In this document: positions 5,807-10,321 of the stretch, in pieces
Layout of the letters: every line of letters starts with the position of its first letter
Numbering within the stretch: position 1 is the stretch's first letter
Source of the DNA: an uncultured Anaerotignum sp.
GTDB lineage: Bacteria; Bacillota; Clostridia; Lachnospirales; Anaerotignaceae
Reading direction: 5' to 3'
Assembly (NCBI RefSeq): GCF_905212195.1
Contig: NZ_CAJMDQ010000077.1
Location: 1 to 10,321, forward strand
DNA: 10,321 nt
Notes under the pieces: generated by a model
Seen by the model: the letters and a program-made list of their open reading frames with translations, nothing else
Told to the model about the DNA's origin: nothing
Databases searched by the model: none
Made by a program: the position numbers and the translations under genes

Positions 5807-6481
5807 ATGAGCGAAAAAATTACACTAGCGGATCAGATTTATGCGGACATAAAAAAAGAAATCACTAACAAACAGTTAGTTTCCGGTGAAAAAATCAATA
5901 TTAAAGAACTGGCAAGAAAATATGGTGTCAGCGATACACCTGTCAAACAGGCACTGCAGCGTCTGGCAGAAGAAAAACTGGTGGTCAATACCCCCAACAA
6001 AGGCATGAGTGTGCGTACACTGACGCCTCATGAACTGAATGATACCTTTGACATCCGTCTGATGATGGACAGTTTCTTCATCAAAGACATCATCACCACC
6101 CTCAATTACAACAATACCCTGCGCCAGCAGCTTCTGGAAAACATGGAAAAACAGAAACAGTTTATTTCCTGCAACGATTCCACTGTAGACGCAGAAGGCT
6201 TTTTCCAGATGGACTTGGAATTCCATATCCTGTATCTGACTGCTTCCGGTAACCAGAAAGCAGTGGAAATCCTCAAAGACCTGCAGCCTTTCACATTCTC
6301 TGCTGGCACATACTTCAACCAGCCCCATTATCGCGACTGCGAATGTGTGGAAGAACATCAGGCAATTCTGGATGCAGCCCTTTCTGCTGACCCGGAAGGA
6401 CTGCGCAAAGCCATTGAAACCCATATCGGCAATTCCCGCAGAGCATTCCAACTGATCTTTAAAGTCAACCAGATGGTTTGA
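5807..6481 (+). CDS. GntR-family regulator, FadR/FCD subfamily
   Basis: Cytoplasmic DNA-binding regulator of 224 residues. Residues 6-70 form the GntR winged helix (QIYADIKKEI, then ELARKYGVSDTPVKQALQRL, wing NTPNKGMSVR). Residues 76-220 form the FCD ligand domain, whose likely metal/ligand residues D136, H140, H184 and H206 lie in MDLEFH, EEHQAI and ETHI. This subfamily usually binds carboxylic or sugar acids and lifts repression. It faces the dctPQM operon across a 480-bp control region, so it probably regulates that operon with the transported solute as effector. GGGGGAG at 5791-5797 precedes the ATG by 9 nt. Repressor versus activator is not shown. Confidence 0.94.
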   Translation: MSEKITLADQIYADIKKEITNKQLVSGEKINIKELARKYGVSDTPVKQALQRLAEEKLVVNTPNKGMSVRTLTPHELNDTFDIRLMMDSFFIKDIITTLNYNNTLRQQLLENMEKQKQFISCNDSTVDAEGFFQMDLEFHILYLTASGNQKAVEILKDLQPFTFSAGTYFNQPHYRDCECVEEHQAILDAALSADPEGLRKAIETHIGNSRRAFQLIFKVNQMV

Positions 6482-6486
6482 TTTTC

Positions 6487-6532
6487 AAAAAAAACAGCGG
6501 AGAAATCTTCTCAGGTTTCTCCGCTGTTTTTT
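6487..6532. terminator. Bidirectional terminator between the GntR gene and the recombinase
   Basis: CAGCGGAGAAA (6495-6505) pairs perfectly with TTTCTCCGCTG (6516-6526) around a 10-nt loop, with eight A before and six T after. It starts 5 nt after the GntR stop. The last codon positions of the recombinase (stop 6531-6533) lie inside its T-tract. Confidence 0.92.
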
Positions 6533-7442
6533 ATGTCTTTCTGTTTTTTGCCATTTTCTTTTGGACTGCCGCAAATATCTCCTCTGAAACCAGCGGCACA
6601 TGGGTATGGCAGACCACCGTCCACTGCTCTTTGGGGCATGGGCGGCTTTTTTTCTGCTTATAACTGATTTTTTCTGTTTTTCCCTGCACCATATTTCCCA
6701 CATAGACAGGATTTTTCAATATTTTGCATATGGTGGATGCTGTCCAGATGCCTTTCGCCTTTCTTCCGCAGTCCTTCCCCTCCTGCGCCAATGACATAGC
6801 TGGGGATAATATGCCGCAGCCATTGAGCACCTCCGCCACGCCTGCGCAGGAAAATCCCAGAAGATACAGCCGAAAGATGCCTGCCACCACCTGCGCCCGT
6901 TGGGCACAAGGCACCAACACATGATGGTCAGCCGGACTTTTCTCATAACCATAAGGCGCATAATTTCCCAGATACTGCCCCATTTCCCGTTTCCTGCGAA
7001 GAACTGCCCGAATATTATCGGATAATTCCTCACAGTACCATTCGTTGATGAGGCTGTTGATCTGGCTGGCCCGTTTATTCTCCCGTCTTGCCGTATCCAC
7101 CCCATCCACCACGGACACAAACCGTATTCCCCACAAGGGAAACAACTCATAAAGATACCGTTCCGCCGTCACCAGATTTCGGGTAAAGCGGGATTGAGTT
7201 TTGCACAAAATCACAGAAAACCGCCCTTCTCTGCCATGGGTAATGAGTTCCTGAAAGCCGGGGCGATCTTCCCGCAGTCCCGAATAATCCTCATCCACAT
7301 AGATGCCTGCCACCTGCCACCCCTTCTTCGCCGCATAGGCTAAGAGCAATTCTTTCTGATTGGCAATGCTTTCGCTATCCTTCCCCTCCTGCCGCTGTGC
7401 GTCCTCCACTGACAATCTGCAATAAATGGCTGCCCGTTCCAT
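6531..7442 (-). CDS. Large-serine-recombinase-type integrase, lacking the zinc-ribbon C-terminus
   Basis: A protein of 303 residues. Residues 1-150 are the resolvase catalytic domain: IYCRLS with nucleophile Ser11 and Arg9, the Ser/Arg cluster SGLREDRPGF (R57, R60), and CKTQSRFTRN (K81, R85, R88). Residues 160-300 are the recombinase DNA-binding domain: APYGYEK, then ILKNPVYVGNMVQGK and VPLVSEEIFAAVQKKM. Family members usually continue for a further 150-300 residues with a Cys4 zinc ribbon and a coiled coil; here the gene stops at that border inside the GntR terminator. GGGGGGAG precedes ATG 7442 by about 5 nt. The start lies 67 bp from the att core, the usual integrase-attP arrangement. It probably excises and integrates this element; the missing tail could make it defective or a natural short form. 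Confidence 0.9.
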   Translation of the reverse strand: MERAAIYCRLSVEDAQRQEGKDSESIANQKELLLAYAAKKGWQVAGIYVDEDYSGLREDRPGFQELITHGREGRFSVILCKTQSRFTRNLVTAERYLYELFPLWGIRFVSVVDGVDTARRENKRASQINSLINEWYCEELSDNIRAVLRRKREMGQYLGNYAPYGYEKSPADHHVLVPCAQRAQVVAGIFRLYLLGFSCAGVAEVLNGCGILSPAMSLAQEGKDCGRKAKGIWTASTICKILKNPVYVGNMVQGKTEKISYKQKKSRPCPKEQWTVVCHTHVPLVSEEIFAAVQKKMAKNRKT

Positions 7443-8190
7443 ATTTCTCCCCCCTTTTGCCTATGGATATGCAGCACCGCCTGTCCCGTATCCCTTTTTT
7501 GCGCCTGCCACCCATGTCACAGGCATTGCCTGCGGCAACGGCACCCTTTCCGGCGGACGATACCGGGGCATTGCCCCACAAGCGCACATCATTTCTCTGA
7601 AAATTCTGGATGCCATGGGACAGGGCACTTCTTTGCGCGCCATTCGTGCCATGCGATGGATATTGGACAACGCTCCACAATATAATATAAAAGTAGTCAA
7701 TTTATCCATAGGCACCAATGACAGAAGGGTTCATCGTCCTCTGCAGGAAGCAGTGGAGTCCCTTTGGCACAAAGGCATTGTGGTGGTGGCTGCCGCGGCC
7801 AATCCAGACGGTGGGACGCACTTTCTGCCGCCGCCATCCCTCAGTCCCAGTATTCTTTCCGTAGGCACATGGGAGGACAGAGAATGGTTTCCTGCCAAAC
7901 AGACCACATCCGTTGGTCAGCCGGATTTATGGGCACATGGGGAAAACATCATCTCTGTTCTTTCGCCGAATTATAACTTTTCCCTGCAAAACCGTTCCAA
8001 AAGCAGCATTGTAGACCACAGCTACATCGCCATGAGCGGCGCATCCATGGCAACGCCTATGGTCAGCGGCATGGCTGCCTGCCTGCTGGAGCGATTCCCC
8101 AGCCTCACACCCAGTCAGGTGAAACAACGCCTCTGTGCTGCCGCCGAGAAAAACGGTGGTCTTTTGGAGCCTTCCTGTCTGCCTGAATGA
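7426..8190 (+). pseudogene. 3' part of the split S8 subtilisin-like protease
   Basis: Protease sequence begins at the core (7510, Thr-His-Val-Thr-Gly) and runs to TGA 8188. It contains IAPQAHIISLKIL, VVNLSIG, the oxyanion-hole Asn in VVVAAAANPDGG (Asn160 of the joined protein) and the Ser motif MSGASMATPMVSG (Ser241). The Ser motif has GAS instead of the usual GTS. The in-frame ATG at 7426 lies inside the recombinase gene on the opposite strand and has no ribosome-binding site, so this part is probably not translated by itself. Codons before 7510 are element DNA. The frame matches the 5' part exactly, so no other damage is visible. The gene after it starts 15 nt downstream and would depend on the same transcript. 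Confidence 0.92.
7495..7524 (+). other. attR of the element
   Basis: Element arm TTTTTTGCGCCTG (7495-7507), two spacer bases, core ACCCATGT (7510-7517), then protease DNA CACAGGC. The arm is the exact inverted copy of the 13-bp arm in attL. Confidence 0.85.
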
Positions 8191-8205
8191 AAGGAGCGAT
8201 TTTTT

Positions 8206-8634
8206 ATGGAAGAAAACAATGTATTCCATCTGGCAAAAGTCCTGCAAAACACGGACAACGCCAGAAATGAACTGCAAACCTTTCTGCAAGCCATGCAGAC
8301 AAGGGTGGAACAGGATTATCTGCAAAAAATACAGGCTGCGGCAGCCCTTCAGCAGGCAGACGCCGTAGAACATCCGCCGCGGGAAGTGACCCTGCTGCGG
8401 GCACTGCGGGCATTCACCGACGATGCCGGCAAAAGCCGACTGGATGAAATCTGCCGCAGTCTGATGCTTTTTCACACCATGGGACAGATTCAGCAGAACG
8501 TGGCATATTCTCTGGCGGAAGGCAGCCCTTTGGCTGTCCGTGACCGTTCCGGCGAAACAGGATGTACGCCTTCTCCCCAAACGGTGCGCATGGCAGGTCT
8601 GCTGATGATGCTTTCATTGACCGACCGCATATAA
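8206..8634 (+). CDS. Unknown 142-residue helical protein in operon with the protease
   Basis: ATG 8206 follows AAAGGAGCG at about 8 nt and lies 15 nt after the protease stop, so the two form an operon. No family is recognised. It begins MEEN like the 159-residue gene on the other side of the protease, and residues 63-88 (LLRALRAFTDDAGKSRL and onward) match the motif repeated in that protein. The first 55 residues are rich in Gln, Asn and Ala and look helical or coiled-coil. There is no signal peptide; the last 15 residues are mildly hydrophobic (MAGLLMMLSLTDRI). The element upstream may cut it off from the protease promoter. Function is unknown; a partner or substrate of the protease is possible. 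Confidence 0.8.
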   Translation: MEENNVFHLAKVLQNTDNARNELQTFLQAMQTRVEQDYLQKIQAAAALQQADAVEHPPREVTLLRALRAFTDDAGKSRLDEICRSLMLFHTMGQIQQNVAYSLAEGSPLAVRDRSGETGCTPSPQTVRMAGLLMMLSLTDRI

Positions 8635-8680
8635 AAAAAAGAACCCCCTGTGTCCTTCGATACAGGGGGTATTTGTCTTA
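8633..8680. terminator. Bidirectional terminator
   Basis: ACCCCCTGT (8643-8651) pairs with ACAGGGGGT (8662-8670). The A-run at 8633-8640 gives a strong T-tract on the minus strand, so it ends the XRE gene well; the plus-strand tail, ATTTGTCTT, is weaker but follows the 142-residue gene directly. Confidence 0.88.
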
Positions 8681-8710
8681 CATGATTGTCTGACATTTTC
8701 TATAGATATA

Positions 8711-9427
8711 TCACAAATGCTGGTTCACAATGAACATATTCATTTTTTTCATGGTGCGGATATCTTCCTTTGAGAAACGGAGGATTTCCTTCAATTCCTC
8801 ATTTTCTTCCATAATATCCGGCGAAAGGACGAATTTAAAGGATGCCGGCAGCATGGGCTGTATGGAAAGGCCGGAAAACATGCCAATCATGCGCCCTGCG
8901 GGGCTAAAGGAGTTGATGGCATAGAGAAATACCCGTTCCATCTTATTATTCTGGTTTTCAAACTGAAAATTGCTGAAAGTATCATAGCGGCGCATGGTGC
9001 CGTGATAGAGATACTTACATTTATAACAGTTGGAATAATCGTCCACATCCGCATACAGATCGGCGCTGAACATGCCGTTTTCTCCGGTGCCGCGGATATC
9101 GATGACATTGCGGACGATACGGCTGCGGCGGCCGTCATAGAAATAAAGGTACATCCGGGTCTTGCCATGGCGTCTGCCGGAAAGATCCACCCTTGTTTCT
9201 GTTTCTTCCACCTCTTTGTCATAATCAATGAGCTGATTGACAGAAATGTCCAATGCATTGGCAATGATGAACAATGTTTCGATGTCAATGGCAATATCCC
9301 CGTTCTCATACTTCGATACGGTGGCCTTGCTTTTATTTATAAGTCCTGCAAAGACTTCAATGGTCATATTTTTCATTTTACGATACAAACGGATGCGTTT
9401 GCCCACATGTACGCTGATTTCCTTCAT
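8711..9427 (-). CDS. XRE-family transcriptional regulator with a large unknown C-terminal domain
   Basis: A protein of 238 residues. Residues 8-68 are a Cro/C1-type helix-turn-helix (VGKRIRLYRKMKNMT, then INKSKATVSKYENGD and TLFIIANALDISVNQLI). Residues 85-238 form a domain I cannot name, with aromatic-rich strands such as MYLYFYDGRRSRIVRN and a CYKC pair. It may sense a ligand, metal or partner. The start at ATG 9427 is preceded by AGGTGATGGGG. It is transcribed toward the protease operon and ends at the shared terminator, 77 bp from that operon, so no link to it is shown. Its target may be its own promoter. Confidence 0.88.
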   Translation of the reverse strand: MKEISVHVGKRIRLYRKMKNMTIEVFAGLINKSKATVSKYENGDIAIDIETLFIIANALDISVNQLIDYDKEVEETETRVDLSGRRHGKTRMYLYFYDGRRSRIVRNVIDIRGTGENGMFSADLYADVDDYSNCYKCKYLYHGTMRRYDTFSNFQFENQNNKMERVFLYAINSFSPAGRMIGMFSGLSIQPMLPASFKFVLSPDIMEENEELKEILRFSKEDIRTMKKMNMFIVNQHL

Positions 9428-9459
9428 AAATCCCCATCACCTGTTTCTCTGTCTTCCCT

Positions 9460-9567
9460 TTATCCCTGTTTTTTTCTTGTCAGTAAGCATACAACAGGAG
9501 GCTTGTCCTCATGAACTTTGACAGCTTTTTGCCGGATGTTCTCAGACAAGTCGTATCTTTTTTCCAT
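9460..9567 (-). CDS. Possible small ORF of 35 residues upstream of the XRE gene
   Basis: ATG at 9567-9565, TAA at 9462-9460, with AAAGGAAG close upstream. The product (MEKRYDLSENIRQKAVKVHE, then a Pro-Pro-Val-Val segment) has good amino-acid balance, and the frame stays open upstream to about 9630 with equally protein-like sequence but no start codon. It could be a small gene co-transcribed with the XRE regulator, or the 3' remnant of a decayed longer gene. No family recognised. Confidence 0.3.
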   Translation of the reverse strand: MEKRYDLSENIRQKAVKVHEDKPPVVCLLTRKKQG

Positions 9568-10123
9568 TTCTTCCTTTGGTACAAAATCATGATAACCGTT
9601 GAAAATCCAATCTTTTTCAGAAAGTTTCCTTCAACGGCTGCAAAAACGAGATTTGTTTTTTCGTTCACATTATACCATAAACCTTTCGGCATTAACAGAC
9701 TTATTTTGTATTTGCATCAGAACAAAAAAGAGGGTGCGCCAGAGGAAAACGGCTTCCAAAACATGGAAAAATCCATATTTTTTTCACGGTTTTTTCCAAA
9801 GATGTTTATTCTAAGTAGAATGTTAAGTTTTTATACAGAAAATATTTATTCATAATTCCCTGCCTGTTTTTCTCATTTTTTTATCAAAGATGCTCACCTT
9901 TCGTAAATATTATCCGCCAAAAATATGATAACTTTTGTGTTTTTGCCTAATGTTTCTCAAAAAAAACATGTTTTTCTCAACACTTCATGTACATGCCGTC
10001 TATTTCTTCAAAATACAAATTTCCATGAATTTTGCTTTATTTTATTTTCGTTTTTTATTTTTTCACACAGAAAAGTACGTCTTTTCGTTTTTTCAGTATC
10101 TTTCGTAATTCTCCGTGCAAACC
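9568..10123. other. AT-rich intergenic stretch without a recognised gene
   Basis: About 550 bp of T- and A-rich sequence. Open frames here are short, rich in Phe and Lys, and have no convincing ribosome-binding sites. A weak hairpin, GAAAAG-TACGT-CTTTTC followed by GTTTTTT, lies at about 10072-10094. It must contain the end of the sdaAA transcript, and possibly the promoter of the XRE gene; I see no riboswitch or tRNA. Confidence 0.5.
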
Positions 10124-10321
10124 TCAGGCTTCCTCTGCCAGACGCTCGGCGATGCGGACACCGGTCGGCGTTGCGGCAAGGCCACCCTGGCCGGTCTCCC
10201 GCAGATCAGGGGAGAGCAGACTGCCCACGCGGCCCATGGCATCGATGACTTCATCGCAGGGGATGGCGTAATCCACCCCCGCAAGCGCCATATTGGCGCA
10301 GGAAACGGCGTTCACGGCACC
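10124..10321 (-). CDS. sdaAA: L-serine dehydratase, iron-sulfur type, alpha subunit (C-terminal end only)
   Basis: The last 65 codons of a gene that runs off the window. The sequence MALAGVDYAIPCDEVIDAM and then LRETGQGGLAATPTG matches the C-terminus of SdaAA, the subunit that with SdaAB converts L-serine to pyruvate and ammonia using a [4Fe-4S] cluster. The cysteine in VSCANMALAG lies in a stretch typical of the family. The stop is TGA 10126-10124. Base composition is clearly more GC-rich than the rest of the window. Cytoplasmic enzyme; neighbours (sdaAB would be expected) lie outside. Confidence 0.9.
   Translation of the reverse strand, partial: GAVNAVSCANMALAGVDYAIPCDEVIDAMGRVGSLLSPDLRETGQGGLAATPTGVRIAERLAEEA

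Larger units (their letters stand above)
2148..7513. mobile_element. 5,365-bp serine-recombinase element carrying a TRAP transporter
   Basis: The insert interrupts the protease gene exactly at its His motif. Its ends carry the direct repeat ACCCATGT (extended, with one mismatch, to 15 bp: ACCCATGT-G/C-ACAGGC) and 13-bp inverted arms. Joined in a circle the ends read TTTTTTGCGCCTG, a 12-nt centre CCACCCATGTGA, then CAGGCGCAAAAAA, typical of a serine-integrase attP; the symmetry centre falls on the dinucleotide CA (2148-2149 and 7513-7514), the likely crossover. Contents in order: possible 26-residue membrane protein, dctM, dctQ, dctP (all minus), GntR regulator (plus), recombinase (minus) next to the right end. 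No relaxase, replication or phage genes are present. Boundaries come from the sequence; the excision ability is inferred. Confidence 0.88.

Noticed and set aside
2145..7517. Reading the ends as an insertion sequence with 13-bp terminal inverted repeats and an 8-bp target duplication
   Set aside because: There is no DDE transposase, the inverted arms do not abut the direct repeat equally, identity of the two junctions extends beyond 8 bp, and a serine recombinase sits at the end as an integrase does.
7927..8580. 217-residue minus-strand open frame across the protease end and the next gene
   Set aside because: It spans two real genes antisense and has no ribosome-binding site or recognisable domain.
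9511..9855. 114-residue plus-strand open frame in the AT-rich gap
   Set aside because: Composition is dominated by Phe, Lys and Ser as in translated AT-rich spacer; no ribosome-binding site. The protein-like frame here is on the minus strand.
1..10321. CRISPR arrays, tRNA or rRNA genes
   Set aside because: No regularly spaced repeats and no cloverleaf-type or rRNA sequence was seen on either strand by reading.

Overview
The window looks like chromosome from a spore-forming, anaerobic Clostridia-type Firmicute, perhaps Lachnospiraceae-like. This is inferred from PrpE, an iron-sulfur-type L-serine dehydratase alpha subunit, strong GGAGG ribosome-binding sites, many T-tailed hairpin terminators and medium GC. 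The species cannot be named from the sequence.

The central result is a gene interrupted by a compact mobile element. A subtilisin-like (S8) protease gene starts at 1959 and reads through its catalytic Asp and His, then stops making sense at about 2150. The rest of the same protease, with the oxyanion Asn and catalytic Ser, resumes in frame at 7510 and ends at 8190. Joining the halves at the repeated core ACCCATGT gives a continuous 288-residue protease. The 5,365-bp insert holds a serine recombinase, a complete three-gene TRAP transporter, a GntR/FCD regulator and one possible 26-residue membrane protein. Its two ends, joined as a circle, form a 13-bp inverted repeat around a 12-bp centre that contains the core, as expected for the attP of a serine integrase. 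The recombinase gene starts 67 bp from that site. The target, attB, is the DNA coding for the conserved His motif of the protease.

Layout. 1-875: possible terminator and prpE (minus). 994-1134: a likely 46-residue small protein (plus), then a bidirectional terminator. 1185-1839: two overlapping minus-strand genes of unknown function. 1959-2150: 5' part of the protease. 2148-7513: the element, with dctM-dctQ-dctP on minus from one good promoter, then a 480-bp control region, the divergent GntR gene, a shared terminator and the recombinase on minus. 7510-8190: 3' part of the protease. 8206-8634: a small gene of unknown function in operon with it. 8711-9427: an XRE-type regulator (minus). 9428-10123: AT-rich DNA with at most one tiny ORF. 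10124-10321: 3' end of sdaAA (minus), visibly more GC-rich.

How the parts relate. The three unknown small proteins on the two sides of the protease gene share a repeated helical motif of about 26 residues (four copies), so they and the protease probably form one native functional locus that the element has split. Within the element, the GntR regulator probably controls the divergent TRAP operon. The recombinase probably moves the whole unit, and its excision would restore the protease exactly. The recombinase lacks the usual zinc-ribbon and coiled-coil C-terminal part, so whether the element is still mobile is open.
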